A stretch of 64,000 nt of DNA, taken from assembly GCF_000980895.1 (NCBI RefSeq), contig NZ_LAZX01000094.1, positions 806,001 through 870,000 of the forward strand, read 5' to 3'. How positions within the stretch are numbered: position 1 is the first letter of the stretch; each line of letters opens with the position of its first letter. The DNA comes from Sphingomonas sp. Ag1. Its GTDB lineage: Bacteria; Pseudomonadota; Alphaproteobacteria; Sphingomonadales; Sphingomonadaceae. A program made the translations under genes and the position numbers. Positions 11,506 through 20,388 of the stretch are shown piece by piece. The notes below the pieces were generated by a model. The model did no database searches and was not told the origin of the DNA. It saw only the letters and a program-made list of their open reading frames with translations.

Positions 11506-13938
11506 CTAACGGCGGCCATGGCACCGCTTGTATTTTATGCCGCTCCCACAAGGGCATTGTTGATTAACGCCGATCTTGCCACGCGCACGCGCCAGCTCGA
11601 CCCTCCGTCTGCCCAACTGACGTCCCGCTTCCCGATGCCTGGCAACATCGGTATCCGACAAGCCGTCAAGACCGACCAAGCTCCAGCTAACATCTGTTAT
11701 CGCGCCTATGGCGTCGGTGTCGATTTCAACTAAGAGACGGTTGTTCTCTTGTGCCTGAGCAACAACATTGCGCGTGAACTCAAGAGCGTTCGTAGAGTTA
11801 CGCGGCACAAGCGGCGACCAAGTGAACAAAGTGAATGCGTGCTCGCCGTAGGTCGAAAACGGCCGGACACGCCCAAGTGTTAGGTGATCGCCCAATCCCT
11901 CGTCGATCATCCTGGCGATGGTCTCTCGATGGTCGCCGGCAGCATCGAGCAGGAAGCTAGCGAGCATCGAGCGACCAGGCTTGGTGCCGTTACTAAGGAC
12001 CCGCACAAGCTCCGCGATCCGCTCTGGCATCCTCTGCTTCGGTCGTTGAGGAGCTTCGCCTTGCAGCACGCTACTAAAATAGGCGTCAATGTCTGTGCGG
12101 TAGCCGTTGAAGTTGAGCTTCGCGTTCCCCTTGCCGCGAATCTCGACGGCGTAGCGAGCATAGTCGTTCTCGACGAGATACATGCCGAGATGATCGAACT
12201 CGTCGGTCAGTTCGACCAAGTCGGATCGCGCCGCCGCCATGCGTTGCTCCGCGAAGTGCAGGAAGATCAAAGGGTCGTCGAACAGATCAGCATATGCGCG
12301 TAGATCATCGAGTGACAGCGCCCAGATCGGCCGATCGCCAATATCAATTCCGACATCGCCTAGATGATTTGCGCGCGCCGCCAACTCAGTGAACGGGTCG
12401 AGTGTAATCGCGCAGATCGCGATGTGCCGAAAATCTCTGCGCCGTAGTCGTCCGATTTCGCGATGCTCGGCATCGTGGATCGTCACTTCCTCAGCGCTTT
12501 CCAGATAATCGACGAATCGCGCACCTTGCCGTGCCGGGTTAAGAACGAGATTGCGGAGCGATGCGATGTGCGCCGGCAGATCGGTCGCTGGCGAGGTATA
12601 GGTAAACGCGCCCGCCTTTACCTCGACCACGAACATATGATCGTCGTAAAGAAAAAGGCCATCGGCCTCGTGCCACTGCGGCGGGCTGTTGCCTACCTTC
12701 CAACGATAATAGATCGGGCGATAAGTCGTGCCGCCTGGCAGCAGCTTCTTGAGATAGTCGAACGGCAAGGTTTCCGACACAGCCTGCTGCCGCTCGTTCC
12801 ATGTCTGCTTGTAGTCGGGCGCGAGACGGAAAATTGCACGCTGCAGTACGCGATAGAAATTGTCGAAGAGCGCGAACATGTCGAAGCAATATGTGCGGCC
12901 ATCCAGCCGGATGAACGGCCGCTTCATCACCGGCCACACCCTAAGGGGCCAGCCTGCGAACGGGCCAGGCGCAAAGAACTCGGTTTCCTCGCTTGGGGCA
13001 TAGCTCAGCGCGTCGAGGAGCGCGCGGGGAAGCGTGGTGTTCCGCTCGACATCAAACAGGTCATAGCCGAGCAGCCCGCCAGCAATGCGCCCGCTGGCGT
13101 CCCGCAATTCCTCATCCTCGAACACCTTGTTACGGAGGATCTCGAAGTCGTCGATCGCCTCCGTGGTGCTGATCTCGACCATCCGATCGAGCGTGCGCTC
13201 GCGAACCTCCTCAAGGTGGGTGAAGAGTTCTTGAAGCCCTCCGGTCAGCTTGGCCAGAATCTTGTCGAGCTGCTCGATTAGCGACAGGGCATTAATCCCG
13301 AACAGCCGCTCTATGACGTCACTGTGCGGCATGATCGTGTCGATCAAGGCTTGGCGTTCATGCAGATGATAGCGCTGGCCGCGCACGTTCATCCACATCA
13401 TTTCCGCACGAACCTGAAACTCTTCCAGAGCCATGTTGTGCTCGGAATCATGCTCCTTACGGTGAGCGCTTGCCGCCATCTGGTAAGGCAAGGTCAACGT
13501 GTAAAATAATTGGCTGACGTCTTCCTTGAGCGCCTGCCATTCCTCCTCGCTGACATCTTCAACATCGTCGGGAGTCGGCGCAACCGATACAATGATGCTC
13601 TGGATGTAGTCGATCATGCGTAAGGCCGCGCCTTGATCTGCGGGGTCATTGCCTCCAATCAGGACCACCGCGCTGTGTTCCCACCAAGCACGATGAAGCA
13701 ACCTAATGGCGGGAAGGCGTGCGACCCGCGCAGCAATTGCGGCCACCAGTGCATCGATCTTCGCGACGATTTCGGGATAGCTGGCCGCCATCCGTGCTGT
13801 CATTTCGGCGTGCTGGCTCTCGCTCGCGTTCATTCGACCGACCAAGACGCGGCCGAAGCGTGCCAATTCGAATGGCCCGCTAGCGAAATAATCGTCCGGC
13901 GTCGGTCCGCGCTTCCCGCTCTTGCGTCGACGTCCCAT
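11506..13938 (-). CDS. large nuclease-like protein with C-terminal SEC-C zinc motif
   Basis: The 810-residue protein has no recognised name. In the middle, ADGLFLYDDHMFVVEVKAG provides D426, E439 and K441, a plausible PD-(D/E)xK nuclease core. The C-terminus is a SEC-C motif, CPCGSGIKYKRCHG. The N-terminal third is helical and acidic. The ATG at 13938 follows GGAGG; the frame continues only to a TTG at 13950. Base composition is clearly lower in GC than lepA and purL on either side, which suggests transfer. The combination fits a defence or damage-response enzyme, but that is inference. Confidence 0.7.
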   Translation of the reverse strand: MGRRRKSGKRGPTPDDYFASGPFELARFGRVLVGRMNASESQHAEMTARMAASYPEIVAKIDALVAAIAARVARLPAIRLLHRAWWEHSAVVLIGGNDPADQGAALRMIDYIQSIIVSVAPTPDDVEDVSEEEWQALKEDVSQLFYTLTLPYQMAASAHRKEHDSEHNMALEEFQVRAEMMWMNVRGQRYHLHERQALIDTIMPHSDVIERLFGINALSLIEQLDKILAKLTGGLQELFTHLEEVRERTLDRMVEISTTEAIDDFEILRNKVFEDEELRDASGRIAGGLLGYDLFDVERNTTLPRALLDALSYAPSEETEFFAPGPFAGWPLRVWPVMKRPFIRLDGRTYCFDMFALFDNFYRVLQRAIFRLAPDYKQTWNERQQAVSETLPFDYLKKLLPGGTTYRPIYYRWKVGNSPPQWHEADGLFLYDDHMFVVEVKAGAFTYTSPATDLPAHIASLRNLVLNPARQGARFVDYLESAEEVTIHDAEHREIGRLRRRDFRHIAICAITLDPFTELAARANHLGDVGIDIGDRPIWALSLDDLRAYADLFDDPLIFLHFAEQRMAAARSDLVELTDEFDHLGMYLVENDYARYAVEIRGKGNAKLNFNGYRTDIDAYFSSVLQGEAPQRPKQRMPERIAELVRVLSNGTKPGRSMLASFLLDAAGDHRETIARMIDEGLGDHLTLGRVRPFSTYGEHAFTLFTWSPLVPRNSTNALEFTRNVVAQAQENNRLLVEIDTDAIGAITDVSWSLVGLDGLSDTDVARHREAGRQLGRRRVELARARGKIGVNQQCPCGSGIKYKRCHGRR

Positions 13939-14120
13939 TCGCGCCTCCAACTATTGCGCCACCGAGTAGCACTTATGGGGGCGCACAGCACCTCAACGCC
14001 GCGGCAAAGCCGCGTCGTCGATCGACACGCCCGGTGGGCCCGGGCGGTCGTCGGCCGCGCTTGCGCTGATCCTCGCCTAACCCGCCGATCGCTGCGCGAT
14101 CGACGTGTTAGCCTCGGGCG

Positions 14121-15917
14121 CTACGCGTCATCCCCCATCCTCAGCGCCGCAATAAACGCCTCCTGCGGGATGCTCACCGAGCCATATTCCCGCATGCGCT
14201 TCTTGCCTTCCTTCTGCTTCTCCAGCAGCTTGCGCTTGCGCGTCGCGTCGCCGCCATAGCATTTCGCGGTCACGTCCTTGCGCAGCGCCGCGATCGTCTC
14301 GCGCGCGATCACCTTGCCGCCGATCGCCGCCTGGATCGGGATCTTGAACATGTGGCGCGGGATCAGGTCCTTCAGCCGCTCGCACATGCCGCGCCCGCGC
14401 GTCTCCGCGGTGCCGCGGTGGACGATCATGCTCAGCGCGTCGACCGGCTCGTTGTTGACCAGGATGCTCATCTTGACGAGGTCGCCCTCGCGATAGCCGA
14501 TCTGGTGATAGTCGAAACTGGCATAGCCGCGGCTGATGCTCTTCAGCCGGTCATAAAAATCGAACACCACTTCGTTCAGCGGCAGTTCGTACGTCACCTG
14601 CGCGCGCCCGCCGACGTACGTCAGGTTCTTCTGGATGCCGCGGCGGTCCTGGCACAACTTCAGGATGCTGCCGAGATATTCGTCGGGGACGTAGATCGTC
14701 GCCTCGATCCACGGCTCGCTGATCATCGCGATCTTGTTGGGATCGGGCATGTCGGCCGGGTTGTGCAGCTCGATCATGCCGCCGTCGTGCGTCAGCTCGA
14801 TCTCATACACCACGCTCGGCGCGGTGGTGATCAGGTCCAGGTCATATTCGCGCGTCAGCCGCTCCTGGATGATCTCCAGATGGAGCAGCCCCAGGAAGCC
14901 GCAGCGGAAACCAAATCCCAGCGCCGCGCTCGTCTCCATCTCGAAACTGAACGACGCGTCGTTCAGCCGCAGCTTGCTGATCGATTCGCGCAGTTTCTCG
15001 AAGTCGTTGGCGTCGACCGGGAACAGCCCGCAGAACACCACCGGCTGCACTTCCTTGAACCCCGGCAGCGGCGCGGCCGCGGGCTTCTTCGCATCGGTCA
15101 GCGTGTCACCGACGCGCGCCTGCGCCACGTCCTTGATCTGCGCGGTGATGAAGCCGATCTCGCCCGGCCCCAGGTCCGCCAATTGCTCGATCTTGGGGCG
15201 GAAACACCCCACGCGGTCCACCAGATGCTGCGTGCCGGCCTGCATGAACGTGACCTGCTGGCCCTTCTTCAGCGTGCCGTCGATCACGCGCACCAGGATG
15301 ACGACGCCCAGATACGGGTCGTACCAGCTGTCGACCAGCATGGCCTTCAGCGGCGCGTTGGGATCGCCCTTGGGCGCCGGGATCCGCTCGACGATCGCGT
15401 CCAGGATCTCCTCGATGCCGATGCCCGATTTGGCGCTGGCAAGGATCGCGTTCGACGCGTCCAGGCCGATGACGTCCTCGATCTCCTTGCGCACCTTTTC
15501 CGGCTCGGCCGCGGGCAGATCGATCTTGTTGATGACGGGCACGATTTCGTGGTCATGCTCGATCGACTGGTACACGTTGGCCAGCGTCTGCGCCTCGACG
15601 CCCTGCGCCGCGTCCACGACCAGCAACGCGCCCTCGCACGCGGCCAGGCTGCGGCTCACCTCATAGGCGAAATCGACGTGCCCCGGCGTGTCCATCAGAT
15701 TGAGGACATGGCCCTTCCACTCCAGGCGCACCGTCTGCGCCTTGATGGTGATCCCGCGCTCCTTTTCAATCTCCATGTTATCAAGGACTTGCGCCGACAT
15801 CTCGCGGTCGGTCAGCCCCCCGGTACGTTGGATCAGCCGGTCGGCCAGCGTCGACTTGCCATGATCGATATGGGCAATGATCGAGAAGTTACGGATCTTG
15901 GAAAGCTCGGTCGCCAC
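14121..15917 (-). CDS. lepA: elongation factor 4 (back-translocating GTPase LepA)
   Basis: The 598-residue translational GTPase starts [29 protein letters not shown], with the P-loop AHIDHGKST, then DTPGHVDF (G3) and NKIDLPAA (G4). It ends with the basic LepA-specific tail [18 protein letters not shown]. It promotes back-translocation on stalled ribosomes. The start is the GTG at 15917; the open frame reaches 16007 but the extra residues do not look like the family and carry no ribosome site. Confidence 0.96.
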   Translation of the reverse strand: MATELSKIRNFSIIAHIDHGKSTLADRLIQRTGGLTDREMSAQVLDNMEIEKERGITIKAQTVRLEWKGHVLNLMDTPGHVDFAYEVSRSLAACEGALLVVDAAQGVEAQTLANVYQSIEHDHEIVPVINKIDLPAAEPEKVRKEIEDVIGLDASNAILASAKSGIGIEEILDAIVERIPAPKGDPNAPLKAMLVDSWYDPYLGVVILVRVIDGTLKKGQQVTFMQAGTQHLVDRVGCFRPKIEQLADLGPGEIGFITAQIKDVAQARVGDTLTDAKKPAAAPLPGFKEVQPVVFCGLFPVDANDFEKLRESISKLRLNDASFSFEMETSAALGFGFRCGFLGLLHLEIIQERLTREYDLDLITTAPSVVYEIELTHDGGMIELHNPADMPDPNKIAMISEPWIEATIYVPDEYLGSILKLCQDRRGIQKNLTYVGGRAQVTYELPLNEVVFDFYDRLKSISRGYASFDYHQIGYREGDLVKMSILVNNEPVDALSMIVHRGTAETRGRGMCERLKDLIPRHMFKIPIQAAIGGKVIARETIAALRKDVTAKCYGGDATRKRKLLEKQKEGKKRMREYGSVSIPQEAFIAALRMGDDA

Positions 15918-16125
15918 GGAATTCTGCCAGCTTGAGTGAGTGCCGCGCGCGTTAGCACCTCCCACGCCCAATGCCAAAGCATCCCGCCACCGCGGCGCGC
16001 TGAACACCCGGCCGAACGAGCCAAAACACGTTCGTTCAGCCCCGCAAATTTAGCCTCTTGCCCCGCAAAATTTCGTTGATATAAGCCGCCGCCTGTCACC
16101 GGCACCTGCCGGTTGGCACCCTGGT

Positions 16126-16202
16126 CGGGGAATAGCTCAGCCTGGTAGAGCACTGTGTTCGGGACGCAGGGGCCGGAGGTTCGAATCCTCTTTCCCCGAC
16201 CA
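16126..16202 (+). tRNA. tRNA-Pro (anticodon CGG), CCA encoded
   Basis: A full cloverleaf can be drawn: acceptor CGGGGAA (16126-16132) pairs with TTCCCCG (16192-16198), the D stem is GCTC/GAGC, and the anticodon stem CTGTG/CGCAG encloses loop TTCGGGA with anticodon CGG at 16160-16162. The T arm contains GGTTCGAATCC. The discriminator A is followed by CCA at 16200-16202. It reads CCG, a frequent proline codon in this genome. Confidence 0.95.
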
Positions 16203-16393
16203 TTTAACTTTCCATCATCTCTCAAATTGCCGTTTTTCCGGCACACGCCGGTGAGCGGCGCGGACTCACCGTGCCGCCCCGCTCATCGTACATTCGTGCC
16301 CGTCTGCCGAAAGGCACTGTTCTCCTGCCCGGAACGATGGCCTCCCCGTGCCCGTTCCCTCAATAGGCGCCTTAAGCGCCAGGAGACGTGTAG

Positions 16394-16720
16394 ATGCGTA
16401 ACAAGCTCACGGGGCTCTTTGCTGCCCTCGCCATGACGTTCACCGGAGTTGGTGTAAGCGTCGTCACCACGACCGAGGCGCAAGCCCAGTCGTATCGCGG
16501 CGGCGACCGCGCTCATCGCCATTATCGTGGTGACCGCCGTCACTACAAGAAAAGTCCGCGGCGATACTACAACCAGCGCGCCTATCGCGGCTATCGCGAT
16601 CCGCGGGGCTACCGCAATTACCGCGCCGAGCGGGCGCGGGCCTATCGCCATTACCGTGCCGAGCGCGCCCGCGCCTATTATGGCCGGCCGGGCTATTATT
16701 ACGATCGCCGCTATCGCTGA
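16394..16720 (+). CDS. small secreted Tyr/Arg-rich protein
   Basis: The 108-residue product has a signal peptide (MRNKLTGLFAALAMTFTGVG, cleavage probably after AQA near residue 31). The mature part is almost entirely repeats of R-x-Y-R or YRxYR units, such as HYRGDRR, YRGYRD and YRAERARAY, ending in YYYDRRYR. Such basic, tyrosine-rich exported proteins are common in sphingomonads and of unknown role. An AGGAG ribosome site precedes the ATG. It follows the tRNA-Pro gene. Confidence 0.75.
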   Translation: MRNKLTGLFAALAMTFTGVGVSVVTTTEAQAQSYRGGDRAHRHYRGDRRHYKKSPRRYYNQRAYRGYRDPRGYRNYRAERARAYRHYRAERARAYYGRPGYYYDRRYR

Positions 16721-16743
16721 TTGATCCAGGAGTGATCCGAAAG

Positions 16744-16767
16744 GGCGGCTGGGTTCACCCAGCCGCC
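16744..16767 (+). terminator. strong hairpin, likely transcription terminator
   Basis: GGCGGCTGGGT at 16744-16754 pairs perfectly with ACCCAGCCGCC at 16757-16767 around a 2-base loop, 24 bases after the stop of the secreted Tyr/Arg-rich gene. There is no T-run behind it, so it could act as a weak or protein-aided terminator or as an RNA-end stabiliser. Confidence 0.55.
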
Positions 16768-16838
16768 GCCGGCATCGCCAGCCACGGGCCCATCTTGGCT
16801 TTCATGCGTTATCCCGGCTCAATCATCCGGGCCGCACG

Positions 16839-17684
16839 TTGAACCACTTCCTCGTCGCAGAAAGCGAAACTCCCGAAGAGCGTGAAGCGCGGCGCCGCTA
16901 TGTCGGCAAGAGCGCTGGAGAGACATACGCCGCAACGCTGCGCCAGCTCGCACCGGGCTGTTCGATCGAGTTGGTCGAGCCTGCCGATGAGGGCGCCCCC
17001 TCATTCCGGCCGGACGAGCTGAAACGCTATGACGCGGTGTTCCTCTCCGGCTCCCCGCTCCACGTTTACCAGAAGACTCCCGCGGTCGAGCGTCAGTTGG
17101 ACTTCATGCACGCCGTGTTCCGTGCGGGCACCCCGTCCTTTGGCTCGTGCGCCGGCCTGCAGGTTGCCGTCGCCGCCGCGGGTGGCAGCGTGCGCGCCAT
17201 GCCGCAGCGGATGGAAGCCGCCATCTCGCGCCGCATCACCCGCACGCCCGCAGGACAGGACCATCCCCTGCTGCATGGCCGCGCGCCCACCTGGGATGCG
17301 CCAGCGGTACACACCGACGAGGTCGAGCGGCTTCCCGATGGCGGGATCCATCTCGCCGGCAACGACGTGACCAACGTGCAGGCCGCCGAGATCAGCCACG
17401 AACGCGGCATCTTCTGGGGCGTCCAATATCACCCCGAACTCTCTCTACGCGAAATCGCCGTTGCCCTGCGCCGGCAGGCAGCGACGCTGATCGAGGCCGG
17501 CCTTGCCGAGCAGGAGGAGGACGTGGAGGGCCGGTCCGTCCTGCTGGAACGCTTGCACAACGCGCCTCGGTCACGGTCGCTGCGCTGGATGCTGGGCGTG
17601 AATGGCGAGTTTGCCGACGAAACGGGACGGCGGCGCGAGCTCAACAATTTCATCGCCGCGCTGCCCGCGATCGATCGCAGATAA
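16839..17684 (+). CDS. class-I glutamine amidotransferase-like protein
   Basis: The 281-residue protein has the GATase1 triad: nucleophile Cys104 in FGSCAGLQ, with His198 and Glu200 in GVQYHPE. The order and spacing match the glutaminase domain of GMP synthase, but no synthetase partner is fused or adjacent. Family members of this kind act as stand-alone hydrolases of gamma-glutamyl compounds or amines, and the real substrate is unknown. About 80 extra C-terminal residues, rich in charge, follow the domain. The TTG start (16839) has only a weak ribosome site. Confidence 0.8.
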   Translation: MNHFLVAESETPEEREARRRYVGKSAGETYAATLRQLAPGCSIELVEPADEGAPSFRPDELKRYDAVFLSGSPLHVYQKTPAVERQLDFMHAVFRAGTPSFGSCAGLQVAVAAAGGSVRAMPQRMEAAISRRITRTPAGQDHPLLHGRAPTWDAPAVHTDEVERLPDGGIHLAGNDVTNVQAAEISHERGIFWGVQYHPELSLREIAVALRRQAATLIEAGLAEQEEDVEGRSVLLERLHNAPRSRSLRWMLGVNGEFADETGRRRELNNFIAALPAIDRR

Positions 17685-17837
17685 GCCCGCCACGCTAGGC
17701 GGCCATGCCGCGGCGCCAAGGCGGGCGGCTGACCCAAGTGGAAACCCGCATCTACAACGGCCCAGAAACCGATGATGGTCGCGGCGCCGATCGTGCACGT
17801 CGGAGTGTCGCACGGGGCCAGATAACAGGTGAGAGAC

Positions 17838-18704
17838 ATGCTCCTCGACGAAACCGCCGTCCTCGCCAACGGCAACCACATTCCGCGGCTGGGCCTTGGC
17901 ACTTGGCAGATCCCCAATGACGACGCGCCCCGGGTGGTCCAGGACGCCATTGCGATGGGCTACCGCCTCATCGATACGGCCCAAGCCTATGAAAACGAGC
18001 GTGGCGTCGGCCAGGGCATCCGCGAGAGCGGCGTGGAGCGCGAGCGGCTTTTCGTCACGACCAAGCTCGTCGCGGAGTGCAAGACCTTCGAAGATGCCCG
18101 CGAGAAAATCTATGGATCGCTCGACGCCCTGGGTCTCGAATATATCGACCTGATGCTGATCCACAGCCCGCAACCATGGGCGGCCTTTCGCGAAGACGAG
18201 CGCTTCTTCGAAGGCAATCTGGAAGCATGGCGCGCACTTGAAGAGGTTTATGCCAGTGGCACCCTGCGCGCGATCGGCGTGTCGAACTTCGAACCCGCCG
18301 ATCTCGACAACCTCATCGAATTCGGGTCCGTAGCGCCGATGGTCAATCAGGTGCTTGCCCATGTCGGCAATACGCCGTTCGACCTGATCGACTATTGCCG
18401 CGCCCGCAATATCCTGGTCGAAGCCTATTCCCCCGTCGCGCACGGGGCTGCGCTGCAGAGCAGCAAGCTGGCGGCCATGGCGGAAGATTACGGCGTCACG
18501 GTCGCGCAATTATGCATTCGCTACTGCCTGCAGCTCGATCTCGTTCCGTTACCCAAGACGGCCAACATCATCCACCTGCGTGACAATGCCGACGTCGATT
18601 TCGTCATTTCGGAAGAAGACATGACGAAATTGAAGGGTGCCACGGACGAGATCGACTATGGCGAGGCAGCACGCTTTCCGGTTTTTAGAAGGAAGCGCGT
18701 TTAG
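17838..18704 (+). CDS. aldo/keto reductase
   Basis: The 288-residue NAD(P)H-dependent barrel enzyme carries all four catalytic residues of the AKR family: Asp and Tyr in LIDTAQAYENERGVG, Lys in FVTTKL and His in LMLIHSP. The C-terminal VPLPKTANIIHLRDN fits the cofactor-binding end. It most resembles 2,5-diketo-gluconate reductase-type AKRs. The ATG at 17838 (MLLDETAVL) is chosen because AGGTGAGAG lies just before it; a GTG nine bases upstream is possible. It is unrelated in sequence detail to the AKR at 42287. Confidence 0.92.
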   Translation: MLLDETAVLANGNHIPRLGLGTWQIPNDDAPRVVQDAIAMGYRLIDTAQAYENERGVGQGIRESGVERERLFVTTKLVAECKTFEDAREKIYGSLDALGLEYIDLMLIHSPQPWAAFREDERFFEGNLEAWRALEEVYASGTLRAIGVSNFEPADLDNLIEFGSVAPMVNQVLAHVGNTPFDLIDYCRARNILVEAYSPVAHGAALQSSKLAAMAEDYGVTVAQLCIRYCLQLDLVPLPKTANIIHLRDNADVDFVISEEDMTKLKGATDEIDYGEAARFPVFRRKRV

Positions 18705-18835
18705 CGCGGGCAGCGTGGCGCCAAACGCGCCAACACAATTCACGCGGCGCAGCGCCCCCCGTCCAGCGGCACGTGCCGGCATGAACGGAGAGTGCCGCCA
18801 AGGAAGCCAAGCGGCAAACCGAACACCCGTCAGCC

Positions 18836-20347
18836 TTATTCCGCGCCGGCCGCCATCGGCTTGCGATAATCGAGCGCCGGCGCACGATCGCCCAGCAGCG
18901 CCTCATATTTCCAGTCGGCACCGCGCAGCTTCACCAGCTCCGCCTTGGCCTCCGCCAGCACTTGCGGGCTGCGGAACAGCTCGGCCGCGGTCAGCGCGAT
19001 CGTCTTGGCCGCAACCACGCCGCCCTTGGCGCCGATCGAATTGCCCGATGCGGCGACCGCCTGCCAGCTGTGCGCCGGCGTGCCCGGCACCCAGGTAGCA
19101 GTGCCGAGGCCGACGGTCGGCGTAACCCAGCTGATATCCGATACGTCGGTCGATCCGCCGCCGTCGCCGCGCCAGATCTCACCGACCCCGGCCGCGCTGG
19201 TCAGCGGCTTCTGCGCGGGGAGCGTCTTCTGGATCGTGGCGGCCCATTCGCGTTCCTGCGGGGTCCATTTCGGCGCGCCGACCGCGGCGAGATTGCGGTG
19301 CATCACGGCCGCGAGCGTATCGTTGCCGAGCATCGAATAGACGCCGCCGGTCGCCTCGAACTCCTGCGTCGTTCCGGTTGCGATCGCCGCACCCTCGGCG
19401 GCCTTCTGCACCCGCGCCATCACCGATTTCACCACCGCCGGATCGGTATGGCGGACGTAATAATAGCTCTCGGCAAAGTCGGGCACGACATTGGGTGCCT
19501 CGCCGCCGTTGGTCACGACATAATGGATGCGCGTCGACATCGGGGTATGTTCGCGCAGGTAATTGACGGCGACGTTCATCACCTCGACCCCGTCCATCGC
19601 GGAGCGGCCCTTGTCGGGGGCAGCCGAGGCGTGCGCGCTGAGCCCGCGGAAACGGAACTTGCCCGAGATATTCGCCTGGCTCTTGCCCACGCTGACGCTG
19701 TTGGAATCGCCCGGATGCCAGTGAAGCGTCGCATCGACATCGTCGAACAGCCCGGCGCGGACCATATAGACCTTGCCCGAGCCACCTTCCTCGGCCGGGG
19801 TGCCGTAGATGCGCAGCTCGCCCGCCACCTTGTTGGCGACCATCCAGTCCTTGATCGCCAGCGCCGCCGTGACGCTCGCCGCGCCGAAGATGTTGTGGCC
19901 GCAGGCATGGCCGGCAACCTTGCCGGGGATCACCTGCTTCTCGGGCGCGGTCGTCTGCGCGAGGCCGGGCAGCGCGTCGAATTCCGCCAGCACCGCGATC
20001 ACCGGGCCCTGGCCGTTCTTGAACGAGGCGACGAACGCGGTCGGCATCCCCGCCACGCCCGGCGTCACGGTGAAGCCGCCCTTCTTCAACTGCGCCTGAA
20101 GCAACCCGGAGCTTTTCGTCTCCTGATAGCCGACCTCCGACAGGTCCCAGATCGCCTTGGCGGTGGCGGCCAGCGCATCGCCGCGACCGTCGACATTGGC
20201 GATGATCGCGCCACGCTGCGCATCGGGCAGCGCCTGTGCCGGTGCCTGTGCTGGGGCCTGTGCCTGTGCTGGGGCCTGGGCCTGGGCCTGGGCAGCGACG
20301 GGCAACAGCGCGGTCGCGCTCAACAATAGGCTGGCAATGCGCATCAT
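18836..20347 (-). CDS. exported M20-family amidohydrolase (AbgB-like)
   Basis: The 503-residue zinc hydrolase has a signal peptide followed by an Ala/Gln/Pro repeat (residues about 20-40). The M20D core shows AEFDALPG, GHACGHNIFG with metal-binding Cys/His, TPAEEGGSGK with the catalytic Glu and LHWHPGD. It resembles p-aminobenzoyl-glutamate hydrolase subunit B, which removes glutamate from folate breakdown products, and it probably acts in the periplasm. It is the last gene of the operon receptor, gamma-glutamyltranspeptidase, hydrolase. The first two codons are both ATG (20347 or 20344). Confidence 0.88.
   Translation of the reverse strand: MMRIASLLLSATALLPVAAQAQAQAPAQAQAPAQAPAQALPDAQRGAIIANVDGRGDALAATAKAIWDLSEVGYQETKSSGLLQAQLKKGGFTVTPGVAGMPTAFVASFKNGQGPVIAVLAEFDALPGLAQTTAPEKQVIPGKVAGHACGHNIFGAASVTAALAIKDWMVANKVAGELRIYGTPAEEGGSGKVYMVRAGLFDDVDATLHWHPGDSNSVSVGKSQANISGKFRFRGLSAHASAAPDKGRSAMDGVEVMNVAVNYLREHTPMSTRIHYVVTNGGEAPNVVPDFAESYYYVRHTDPAVVKSVMARVQKAAEGAAIATGTTQEFEATGGVYSMLGNDTLAAVMHRNLAAVGAPKWTPQEREWAATIQKTLPAQKPLTSAAGVGEIWRGDGGGSTDVSDISWVTPTVGLGTATWVPGTPAHSWQAVAASGNSIGAKGGVVAAKTIALTAAELFRSPQVLAEAKAELVKLRGADWKYEALLGDRAPALDYRKPMAAGAE
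20221..20292. repeat. short imperfect repeats in the M20 signal-peptide region
   Basis: Units of GGGCCTG and GTGCCTGTGCTG recur here and encode the AQA/PAQ repeats right after the signal peptide of the M20 hydrolase. The units are 6 bases long or multiples of that, so copy-number slippage would keep the frame and only change the length of the linker. Confidence 0.6.
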
Positions 20348-20388
20348 AAGCGATCCTTGGGTCTGATGGTTGGTGAGGTCGGGCGCGC

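Noticed and set aside
14000..14120. Noncoding RNA gene between the SEC-C gene and lepA
   Set aside because: Small hairpins are present but the region fits a simple intergenic gap with terminators; no RNA family recognised.
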